A DNA stretch of 21,085 nucleotides, taken from the NCBI GenBank assembly GCA_000433255.1, contig HF998216.1:1-21085 (forward strand), in the 5' to 3' direction. Shown here piece by piece: positions 8,901-15,214 of the stretch. Origin of the DNA: Coprobacillus sp. CAG:605. GTDB taxonomy: Bacteria > Bacillota_I > Bacilli_A > RF39 > UBA660. Numbering within the stretch: position 1 is the stretch's first letter; each line of letters begins with the position of its first letter. The notes beneath the pieces were generated by a model. That model ran no database searches. It worked only from the letters and a program-made list of their open reading frames with translations, and was not told the origin of the DNA. The position numbers and the translations under genes are program-made.

Positions 8901-9298
8901 CCCGTTCCACGTGTAGCATAAATATCACTATGGTCTCCAAATATTGATAGCGCATGAGTTGCCACAGTACGAGCGGCAACATGCATAACTCCTGGTAATC
9001 CCTCACCTGCAATCTTATACATATTTGGTATCATTAAAAGTAACCCTTGCGAAGCCGTAAAAGTTGAAGCCAAAGTACCACTCAAAAGAGCACCATGCAT
9101 ACATCCAGCCGCCCCAGCTTCACTTTGCATCTCTATTACTTTAACATCTTCATTAAATAAATTCTTCTTTTTATTACTTAAATTATCTACATTACTAGCC
9201 ATTGGACTAGAAGGTGTTATTGGATAAATTGCTGATAACTCACTAAAAAGATAAGCAACCTCACTGCAAGCTGTATTTCCATCTACTATTTTTTTCAT
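5936..9298 (-). CDS. nifJ: Pyruvate:ferredoxin (flavodoxin) oxidoreductase
   Basis: Single-chain PFOR that oxidises pyruvate with CoA to acetyl-CoA and CO2, passing electrons to ferredoxin or flavodoxin. At 1120 residues it is slightly shorter than the usual 1170-1190. Visible are YPITPSSPM (25-33) in domain I, and the two 4Fe-4S ferredoxin motifs C668-C671-C674-C678 and C715-C718-C721-C725. The proximal-cluster cysteines are C781, C784, C809 and C1037. The thiamine diphosphate site GDGWAYDIG (917-925) is followed by NTGGQSSKST. All cluster ligands are present, so it should be active. AGGAAAT precedes the ATG. It starts 18 bp after the metallophosphoesterase gene with no promoter I can see between them, so it is probably last in that transcript. 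It points to fermentative anaerobic metabolism. Confidence 0.98.
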   Translation of the reverse strand: MKKIVDGNTACSEVAYLFSELSAIYPITPSSPMASNVDNLSNKKKNLFNEDVKVIEMQSEAGAAGCMHGALLSGTLASTFTASQGLLLMIPNMYKIAGEGLPGVMHVAARTVATHALSIFGDHSDIYATRGTGFAILASTNVYDAQNLAAVAHLSAIEASVPFLHFFDGFRTSHEINTIEAIDETALLSLIDFDKVAEFKHKALNVACGYQAGMAENEDIYFQSLEARNNDYTKTVDVVVDYMNKINEIMHTDYKPFNYYGASDAKHVIVAMGSVCDTIKLVVDKYNKLGKKYGLIEVHLYRPFSVEHLKDVLPSTVSDIAVLDRTKESGSIGEPLYLDVVAALKDTDIKIVGGRYGIASKNTTPNDILAVYNMLETTLKNSFTISINDDVTNLSLAPIEDTFKVCNREILIYGYGSDGMVSTSKDILHLLGEHTDSYVQGYFQYDSKKSGGVTVCHLRIGDHMMNAPYYVTNPNLLVITKDEYIKTFDLFNNLNNNPIILINSNKSDNDLVKLFSLKDVNILRNKNARIIVIDADSLAIDCGIKGKISKIMEMDILRILDFPNAKECLVDSIKKKFMNKGEDVVNANIKALDGAINNVRLFSNPWDLVTEEKSLDKDIFEVINHRKGDSLSVNDVMELRNGRFPQGLAAKEKRCVATSVPKWKKENCIQCGLCASVCPHAVIRPIITEGESERGIKVLGKTDYNYEIVVSEADCTSCGLCINICPGKNGAKALEFGNATYENQEYANKMFDTHKNPELFDKFTIKGCSQRKPYFEFSGACAGCGETPYLKTISQLFGEKMVISNATGCSSIYGGSAPSTPYLVPWANSLFEDNAEFGFGIYNSYKLMHERIKNIIQSTYGAVDDKVKELYDIWLNNEDDFEKTNEVKKELESLDIPKDLRVLIDYVPARSVFIVGGDGWAYDIGFGGIDHVLSSGENVNIIVLDTEVYSNTGGQSSKSTRLGAVAEFANMGKKVPKKDLFKIAMCYPNTYVGSVSFGANMMQTIKTFKEAEEHKGPSIVICYCPCIEQGIKGGMSCSINEEKLAVNCGYVNLMRYNPVDKKLYMDSKEPDYTKYEDFLKNEVRYRSLMNKDGSLAKELLDMQIENAKERYEYYKKLSEN

Positions 9299-9316
9299 TA
9301 ATATTTCCTACTTTCT

Positions 9317-10105
9317 TTAATTAAACTTTTTTTTCATTGTTCTTTCACTAAACAATTCTAACCTTTTATATATTAATTTATCTCTTAAATCGATAGTAAT
9401 CCACCAAACCCCTAACTCTTGAAATCTATTCTCCATTCCTCTATGTAATCTTTTATTTACTAAGCAAGGAATATGTACTATATTATCGGGATATTTTACT
9501 ACATGGGTATGACTATGACCCCTAAACGCTAAATCTATATCATAATATTGATATCTTTCAAATATCTTTTGATTACTTTTATGTCCATGCATCATTAACA
9601 TATTATAATCATTTACCTTAAATATTCCATCACTACCCCCTAAGTACTCAATATCATCTCTATTTTTACTAATATACTTAATAATATCTTTATCAATATA
9701 ATTCTTCCACCAACCATCATGATTTCCACTAATCATTATTGTTGGCACTCCAAACTCAGGATAATTTTCTATAAAATACTGACTTTGCATTTCAAAGCTA
9801 TAATATCTTAAATTATCTAATTGATCTTGAAAACTAGAAACACCATCTACTACATCACCACAATGAATAACATAATCAACATCATTTTGTATTACTTTAT
9901 TAGCTAAATAATCTAATATATCTCTTCTATCTTGATAACACCCTAAATGTGTATCAGCAATTGCTAGTAATTTTATATAATTTCCAGGTATTTCTTTTTC
10001 AATTAATCTTTTTCTAGCCTTATCATCTTCATTCGTCAAAGCCATCTCTAATAATTCATTTTTTAAATATTCCAAGTACTCTTTTTCCATATTACTTACA
10101 CACAT
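9317..10105 (-). CDS. Calcineurin-like metallophosphoesterase
   Basis: A 262-residue protein with the complete two-metal phosphoesterase set: ADTHLG (Asp51, His53), HCGDVVDG (Asp84), GNHD (127-130), MMHGHK (His173, His175) and RGHSHTH (196-201). There is no signal peptide, so it is cytoplasmic. The N-terminal 45 residues are a charged helix not needed for the fold. Substrate is unknown; the family includes nucleotide, phosphoprotein and nuclease members. Two starts are possible: ATG at 10105, overlapping the upstream gene by 14 bp, or ATG at 10090 (five codons later), one base after the upstream TAA. Either way translation is coupled to the upstream envelope protein. Domain call is firm, role is not. 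Confidence 0.9.
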   Translation of the reverse strand: MCVSNMEKEYLEYLKNELLEMALTNEDDKARKRLIEKEIPGNYIKLLAIADTHLGCYQDRRDILDYLANKVIQNDVDYVIHCGDVVDGVSSFQDQLDNLRYYSFEMQSQYFIENYPEFGVPTIMISGNHDGWWKNYIDKDIIKYISKNRDDIEYLGGSDGIFKVNDYNMLMMHGHKSNQKIFERYQYYDIDLAFRGHSHTHVVKYPDNIVHIPCLVNKRLHRGMENRFQELGVWWITIDLRDKLIYKRLELFSERTMKKKFN

Positions 10106-11264
10106 AATTATTACTTTGATAATAATCTATTATACTTTGATATTCACTTAAATTATCAGGTACACTAATAGTCTCACTCTTAGAAGCTATTTTCTTCGTA
10201 TCATCAAATGTATAACTACTATCACTCTTTAAACTTTGATAACTACTATCTTGATAATAATTTCTCGTAATACTTTTTGTACTTCTACTTAAAATGTTAT
10301 TAGCATTAAAATATAATAATATCTCTTCGTTTTCATAATAACTAAAATCCTCTGCAAATGAACCCTTAGTACAACTTACTTTAACACTAGCATCCACTAC
10401 ATTAACGCTTATTTCTTGTTCACTTGTATTTCCTAAGTCATCTTTTGAAAGTATCACTGCTGTTACAATACCAGCCTTAGATGTATCAACACTAGATTTC
10501 AAATCATATTCACAGTTTGATAAATCATTACATTCTGCTACCAGCATATCCTTAGTAATTTTATCGCCAATATTTACTTCAATATTACTCTTTGGGGTAA
10601 TTACTGGTCCCTTAGTATCTTTAATTATTATTGTTCCTTGTTTAATCGTTGTTCCATATCTTACGGTATAAGGATAACTTCCAACTTTTTCTTCTACTTT
10701 CGACAAGTCCAACGTATAATCTAAATCACTTATATTAGTTAAATTTATATAATAACTACTAGCTTGTGGTATCGTATCTCCCAGTTCTAGTGTTACAACC
10801 TTCACACTAAAATTGGCGGGATTATGTGATATTAAATAATAATATACTAAGTACCCGCCACCCCCTAAGAACGCAATAAAAAATATACTTAGAATAATAT
10901 TTGTTATTTTCTCACGTGGCGTAACAATACTAACCCTTTTACCTTTTTTATTTACCTTAACTTCTTCTTTTTTATTGTAATCAACCGGTTTTGGTAAACT
11001 TTGAGCTTGCATTACAACTTTCTCATTACTTAGTGACGCTAATACGACTGTGTTTTTAGCGGCCTTAACATCACTTGTCTCGCTAATTACTACGGCCCCA
11101 TTATTTTCTCCAACATTATCCGTTGTACTACTTACTTCTTTAACTGTACTTTGGGGGTTAGTAGCAGCCTCATTAACTGGTGGACTAGCATTTATATTAG
11201 TATTTTCATCTGGATTTACTACTGTTTTTTCTTCTATTTTGTTATCCTTTTTATCCTCATCCAT
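10092..11264 (-). CDS. Single-pass surface protein with Ig-like domain
   Basis: A 390-residue type II membrane protein. Residues 1-120 are cytoplasmic, low-complexity and rich in Asn, Thr, Val and charged residues. A membrane helix (about 121-145, LSIFFIAFLGGGGYLVYYYL) is preceded by basic residues (KKGKRVS). The outside part has a beta-rich region with DTKGPVITP and DDLGNTSEQEISVNVVD (about 215-292). These resemble bacterial Ig-like repeats of the DUF5011/HYR kind, and are followed by an unrecognised C-terminus. Start: the second of two nearby ATGs is preferred since AGGAG lies nine bases before it; the first (11270) has only three. It is first gene of a unit with the phosphoesterase and PFOR, driven by a TTGAAA-N17-TAATAT promoter. 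Function unknown. Confidence 0.75.
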   Translation of the reverse strand: MDEDKKDNKIEEKTVVNPDENTNINASPPVNEAATNPQSTVKEVSSTTDNVGENNGAVVISETSDVKAAKNTVVLASLSNEKVVMQAQSLPKPVDYNKKEEVKVNKKGKRVSIVTPREKITNIILSIFFIAFLGGGGYLVYYYLISHNPANFSVKVVTLELGDTIPQASSYYINLTNISDLDYTLDLSKVEEKVGSYPYTVRYGTTIKQGTIIIKDTKGPVITPKSNIEVNIGDKITKDMLVAECNDLSNCEYDLKSSVDTSKAGIVTAVILSKDDLGNTSEQEISVNVVDASVKVSCTKGSFAEDFSYYENEEILLYFNANNILSRSTKSITRNYYQDSSYQSLKSDSSYTFDDTKKIASKSETISVPDNLSEYQSIIDYYQSNNYVCK

Positions 11265-11285
11265 AAGCATACTCTCCTAATATAA

Positions 11286-11314
11286 ATATTACTATTTTTT
11301 TTACTTTTTTTCAA
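11286..11314 (-). promoter_or_regulatory. Promoter of the surface protein-MPE-PFOR unit
   Basis: Minus strand TTGAAA (11309-11314), 17-base A-rich spacer, TAATAT (11286-11291), followed by AGGAG and the start codon. Confidence 0.75.
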
Positions 11315-11344
11315 CCTAAAAATATTAATGTTGCAACTTTTAAG

Positions 11345-11407
11345 CAAAAAAAGATAGTTCTAAACTACTTCTAACTTAAACAAAAGTGAGCACCTAAATA
11401 CTCACTT
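11345..11407 (-). terminator. Terminator of the DUF4358-like gene
   Basis: Minus strand AAGTGAG / CTCACTT (7 bp, overlapping the TGA stop) with a 10-nt loop and a TTTGTTT tail. About 20 nt further on, a second short stem TAGTT-TAG-AACTA is followed by TCTTTTTTT and may be a back-up terminator. Confidence 0.65.
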
Positions 11408-12736
11408 CTTTATCAAATCCATTACTAAGCTATTATTTCTTGAAACAATATACACTAAATAACCATTATATACCCCTTTATAACGATTTTGTACTAAGTT
11501 CAACTTTTCATTATCATTTTCTTCAGTTAACTTACTTTCCAAATTTTGATAATATTCTTCCATAGCTTTATCTATTTTCTTAGCGTCACTACTATTCTTT
11601 GGTTTAATAATCATATACCCTGTAACCTTACTTACTATCATCGCATTCTTAACCATATAATCATTACACCAAGATGTATCTATCCCAAACTTTTCTTCAA
11701 TATCATCTTTCTTATATTCTCTTAAGATATCAAAAACTCTTATTTGAGTCTGCTTAGCTTTACTCATAACTGCTAAATTATTACTACTATTTATATAAAA
11801 ATGATATCCATCATAATCAGCTGTATAACAATCTATCTTATTCGTACTAACAAAACTATTTATTGCCTTCTTTACCGTTTCATCTTGATTTTCTTTTGGT
11901 TTAACAACCAAGAATAATTGCTTATTATCTTTATTATATCTAAACTTAATCTCCGCAATATTATTACTATCTAACTTCAACATATTTTTGTAGTCATATT
12001 CATAATATTCTTTTAGCTTAACTGTATCATAAGCCTTCGAATTAGTAACAATATTATCCGCCTCATTAATATCAAATTTAACTGTCTTTAACTGGTCAAT
12101 TTCACTAGCAATTAGTTCTAAGTCTAACTTTTCCATAGGTTTAAATGCTACCTTAATTCCCACCAACAACGATATAAAGATAACTATCCCACAAAGTATT
12201 ACTGCTAAACTATGTTTAGGAATTACACTAAATATTCCATATATTTTAATCTTTCTTTGTAATCTTTTTATACTACTTAATACACTACTATTCTTTGTCC
12301 TAGCAATAGCACGAGCTTTCGATACTTTCTTACTTCTAGTACTTTTATTACCACTATTTTTAACTAATTCTGCAATATTTATTTCTTTCGTATCAACAAT
12401 TTTCTTCTTATTAGAATAATCAGTTTTCTTAGTTATTTTTTTAGTCCTAGTATTAACCGGCTTTGTCGTACTAACATTACTCTTTTTAATAATACTTTTT
12501 TCTTTATTATTATCTATCTTTTTAACATTGGTACTTTTAGGTTCTTTTTTTACATCTTCTTTAACTATACTCTTAGTACCCTTAGATTCTTTTACTATCT
12601 CTTTAGTACTCTTAGTACCAGCTTTATTAATCTTTTTTACACTTGTATTTGTCTTCTTAGGTGATTTTTTGGTACTACTTTTAACATTCTTACGAGCTTT
12701 AGTATTTTTTCTCTTTTTCGCCTTTTTTGTAGCCAT
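11402..12736 (-). CDS. Lys-rich single-pass membrane protein with two DUF4358-like repeats
   Basis: 444 residues. Residues 1-170 form an extremely basic Lys/Thr/Ser low-complexity cytoplasmic tail. One membrane helix (175-198, AVILCGIVIFISLLVGIKVAF) follows, then an extracytoplasmic part. That part holds two related segments, about 204-325 and 347-443. Each has a Tyr-rich helix, a short beta segment (IAEIKFRYN / AMIVSKVTGYMII), a helical stretch (KKAINSFV / DKAMEEYYQNLES) and an ending YDGYHFYINSSNNLAVM / YNGYLVYIVSRNNSLVM. This repeat pattern resembles DUF4358 domains, a moderate-confidence match by eye. GAGGG precedes the ATG. It has its own promoter and terminator, so it is monocistronic. 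The basic tail could bind nucleic acid or acidic wall-lipid heads; that is speculation. Confidence 0.75.
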   Translation of the reverse strand: MATKKAKKRKNTKARKNVKSSTKKSPKKTNTSVKKINKAGTKSTKEIVKESKGTKSIVKEDVKKEPKSTNVKKIDNNKEKSIIKKSNVSTTKPVNTRTKKITKKTDYSNKKKIVDTKEINIAELVKNSGNKSTRSKKVSKARAIARTKNSSVLSSIKRLQRKIKIYGIFSVIPKHSLAVILCGIVIFISLLVGIKVAFKPMEKLDLELIASEIDQLKTVKFDINEADNIVTNSKAYDTVKLKEYYEYDYKNMLKLDSNNIAEIKFRYNKDNKQLFLVVKPKENQDETVKKAINSFVSTNKIDCYTADYDGYHFYINSSNNLAVMSKAKQTQIRVFDILREYKKDDIEEKFGIDTSWCNDYMVKNAMIVSKVTGYMIIKPKNSSDAKKIDKAMEEYYQNLESKLTEENDNEKLNLVQNRYKGVYNGYLVYIVSRNNSLVMDLIKK

Positions 12737-12761
12737 TTTTATCCCTCACTAACACTTGCTT

Positions 12762-12790
12762 ATTTTATTATATTTTTTATAATTAAGCAA
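12762..12790 (-). promoter_or_regulatory. Promoter of the DUF4358-like gene
   Basis: Minus strand TTGCTT (12785-12790), 17-base spacer, TAAAAT (12762-12767), upstream of GAGGG and the ATG at 12736. Confidence 0.65.
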
Positions 12791-12810
12791 CCATTTTAAC
12801 AAAATAGAAG

Positions 12811-12834
12811 AAAAAAAGAAGCACAAGACTTCTT
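12811..12834 (-). terminator. Terminator of the sortase-substrate gene
   Basis: Minus strand AAGAAG / CTTCTT stem (6 bp) with loop TCTTGTG, followed by TTTTTTT-type tail; it starts within the stop-codon region of the gene. Confidence 0.75.
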
Positions 12835-13468
12835 AAATACGATAGAATTTTTTATTTTTATTTACTACTAAGATTGCTATTAACGCTACTAGTGAAACAC
12901 CAGCAATAACTGCATAATTCATAAATGCCCCAGTATCTGGTGTAGGACAATCAGCATCTGTACATTCTTCTACAGTAATAACTGGTGCCATACAAACAGG
13001 GTTTGATATTACAGTAGCGCCACTATTAAAGAATGCAGCATTTAAACAAATATTTCCACAATCACCATCAGGTAAGTTTTTAGCTTCTTCAAGTAATGTT
13101 AATGTAAATGAAAATATTTGTATATCTTCATTTGGTGTAACAGTACCTGAATAAGTAAATGCGTAAACTCCAGCTTGACCACTTTGATCATTTTTTTCAG
13201 TTATCTTAGTATTAGCGGCATCAACACTCCAACCAGTATTTGCATTAACATTAGTTACCTTTAAATACTTACTATTCTCAATAGTAGCGGCAAAACTAGT
13301 TAAAGCAGTTTGACTAGTCTTACCAGTTACTGTACAAATTGTTGACTCTCCGGGTTTTAAATTTGTTTTATTGCATTTCATACTTGCCGAATCTTGAGCG
13401 TGTGCTAACCCTACAAAAGCAAACATCGCTACAAATCCAAAAAGGATCTTATTAAATTTCTTATTCAT
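12833..13468 (-). CDS. Secreted, sortase-anchored surface protein
   Basis: 211 residues. A signal peptide (1-25, MNKKFNKILFGFVAMFAFVG then AHA before the likely cut) leads a beta-rich extracellular domain (about 28-165). Its early part (KCNKTNLKPGESTICTV) looks like the start of cohesin-type or Ig-type domains. Seven cysteines (32, 45, 137, 141, 159, 169, 174) could form disulfides. The C-terminus is a classic three-part sorting signal: TPDTG (176-180), a hydrophobic stretch and the basic tail NKNKKFYR. Thr replaces the usual Leu of LPxTG. The ATG at 13466-13468 is chosen because AGAGG lies eight bases upstream; a longer reading frame to 13507 has no such site and would disrupt the signal peptide. 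It is divergent from a sortase gene, its probable anchoring enzyme. Ligand unknown. Confidence 0.85.
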   Translation of the reverse strand: MNKKFNKILFGFVAMFAFVGLAHAQDSASMKCNKTNLKPGESTICTVTGKTSQTALTSFAATIENSKYLKVTNVNANTGWSVDAANTKITEKNDQSGQAGVYAFTYSGTVTPNEDIQIFSFTLTLLEEAKNLPDGDCGNICLNAAFFNSGATVISNPVCMAPVITVEECTDADCPTPDTGAFMNYAVIAGVSLVALIAILVVNKNKKFYRI

Positions 13469-13513
13469 AAATATTACCTCTCTTACTATATTATTCCCTT
13501 TTATCATAATTTT

Positions 13514-13541
13514 ATTATAGCAAATTTTTCTAATAAAGCAA
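13514..13541 (-). promoter_or_regulatory. Promoter of the surface protein
   Basis: Minus strand TTGCTT (13536-13541), 16-base spacer, TATAAT (13514-13519) with TGC before it (extended -10). It is back to back with the sortase promoter region. Confidence 0.75.
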
Positions 13542-13569
13542 TATTTTTTATAAAATTCATGTCAATTTG

Positions 13570-13578
13570 TGTTATTAT
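13570..13578 (+). promoter_or_regulatory. Extended -10 promoter of the sortase gene
   Basis: TGTTATTAT (TG-n-TATTAT) lies 28 nt before the ATG at 13607; no good -35 is visible 17 bases upstream. GAGG six bases before the ATG serves as ribosome site. Confidence 0.5.
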
Positions 13579-13606
13579 ATTAATAAGAATAGAAATGAGG
13601 TTTAGC

Positions 13607-15181
13607 ATGCAAAAAATTTTAATCGAAATTAAAAACCAATACCTAGAATTTTTTAACGTAACCTCTAAAGCCCATATTTCTAATGATCTTTTAAATACTA
13701 ATATCATAAGCAATAACAAACTATTATTTTCTAAAGACTATATTCTTGAAAATATTAAAATGGTCTCTAGTTTTATCAAAGAAATAACTATCGATAAAAA
13801 CATTGAAACAATCTATCTAAACGATTTAAGTATGATTTCCCTAGTATGTCAACTTATAAACAAATGTCAAATTAAAACCATAATCTCCTTAGAAGAAAAA
13901 AACTTCACCTATGAAGCTTATGAAACCATATCAAAAGTTCCTAGTATTAAAAAAGTTAATTGCTATTCAATTCCTACCTTCATGATTGAACTTTTTGATC
14001 AAAAAAACATTATCGTAGAAAGCCGCAGCGAGATTTTATTCACATCTAAGTTCATGCAAGAAAACAACCTTAACCAATACTCTAAAATCTATTATAAAAT
14101 AGCACTTCGCCTCACATCCCCCCTAGGTCCAACTGACCTCACTGACTTTCTAACATTCCTAAAAATAAATAAATACTTAAAAACTATTCACTTTAATACT
14201 CTAAACATTAATGACTTAAAAAGCATTATAGGTATTTTAATCAAAGAACGTGTTAAAAATATCCGTCTCGTAATTCACTCTAACGGCATCGATAAAGAAA
14301 CTGCTCTTACTTTAAAAAAATATAATCAAAACTTAAAGAAATATCACTTAGTAATAAAACTATCCTACTCCAATGAATACATCAAAGAAAACTATCTTAA
14401 ACAAGTAATTATAACTACCCTAACTTATTGTTTCATTATTATTATTTGTCTTTCCTGTATGGCCATAAGCTATGTTTTAATTAATAATAAAGCCAGTGAA
14501 GCCAATGTTGCTAAGATAAATGAACGTATCAACACGGTTATTGAATCTTCTAAAAATAATACCTCAACACCAAGTGAAGAAACACCTGAAGAGCCAAGCG
14601 ACAACCTAGAAAGCCCTATCAAAAATAAAGAATTAGAAAGTCTTTTAAAAATAAATTCCGATACCGTAGGGTGGCTTACTGTCCCTAATACTAATATCGA
14701 CTACCCTGTAGTTAAAACCACTGATAACGACTACTACCTTGACCACAACTATGAAAAAAAATATGACTACAATGGCTGGGTCTTCATGCATTACTATAAC
14801 TCTACCCATAATCTTGATAAAAACACCATTATCTTTGCTCACAACAGATTTTACAGTGGCATCATGTTTGGTACTCTAAATGAAGTAACTAAAGATACTT
14901 GGTATAACAATACCAAAGAAAACCTAATAACATTCAATACTTTATATGATAACATGCAATTTGAAGTATTCTCTATTTATAAAACTAATATCACTGCTGA
15001 TTACCTAAAAACAACATTTGATAGTGACCTCGAATGGAACAACTTTATTAAAATGATTAGAGAACGTAGTATGTTCCAAAGTAACGTAAATGTTGGTACT
15101 AACGACAAAATAATAACCCTATCAACTTGCTTAGATAACGATACTAGATTAGTAGTTCATGCAGTATTAAGAAAAATATGA
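13607..15181 (+). CDS. srtB: Class B-type sortase with large N-terminal cytoplasmic domain
   Basis: 524 residues. Sortases are membrane transpeptidases that cut a sorting signal and join the protein to the cell wall. The C-terminal 180 residues are a class B-type sortase: DTVGWLTVPNTNIDYPVV, DNDYYL, catalytic His412 (IIFAHNR), Cys508 (TLSTC) and Arg514. A membrane helix spans about 266-292, and a Thr/Ser/Glu/Pro linker (315-335) separates it from the enzyme. Unusually, residues 1-265 form a large, unrecognised cytoplasmic domain with alternating short hydrophobic strands and helices; typical sortases have only about 10-30 residues there. The ATG at 13607 is chosen over an upstream ATG at 13559 for its GAGG site. 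Target is probably the divergent TPDTG protein. Catalytic residues are complete. Confidence 0.92.
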   Translation: MQKILIEIKNQYLEFFNVTSKAHISNDLLNTNIISNNKLLFSKDYILENIKMVSSFIKEITIDKNIETIYLNDLSMISLVCQLINKCQIKTIISLEEKNFTYEAYETISKVPSIKKVNCYSIPTFMIELFDQKNIIVESRSEILFTSKFMQENNLNQYSKIYYKIALRLTSPLGPTDLTDFLTFLKINKYLKTIHFNTLNINDLKSIIGILIKERVKNIRLVIHSNGIDKETALTLKKYNQNLKKYHLVIKLSYSNEYIKENYLKQVIITTLTYCFIIIICLSCMAISYVLINNKASEANVAKINERINTVIESSKNNTSTPSEETPEEPSDNLESPIKNKELESLLKINSDTVGWLTVPNTNIDYPVVKTTDNDYYLDHNYEKKYDYNGWVFMHYYNSTHNLDKNTIIFAHNRFYSGIMFGTLNEVTKDTWYNNTKENLITFNTLYDNMQFEVFSIYKTNITADYLKTTFDSDLEWNNFIKMIRERSMFQSNVNVGTNDKIITLSTCLDNDTRLVVHAVLRKI

Positions 15182-15187
15182 TATAAT
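15179..15187 (+). promoter_or_regulatory. Extended -10 overlapping the sortase stop codon
   Basis: TGATATAAT: the sortase TGA stop is itself the TG-n of an extended -10 followed by TATAAT (15182-15187). No convincing -35. It would give the next gene a leader of about 20 nt with its GAGG site. Confidence 0.5.
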
Positions 15188-15214
15188 AAAATTACTTAAG
15201 ATTGAGGCGATGAT

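Noticed and set aside
13504..13719. 71-codon minus-strand ORF spanning the divergent promoters
   Set aside because: Covers both promoters and the sortase start; no ribosome site.
14645..14842. 65-codon minus-strand ORF within the sortase catalytic region
   Set aside because: Lies over conserved sortase motifs in the true frame and has no start signals.
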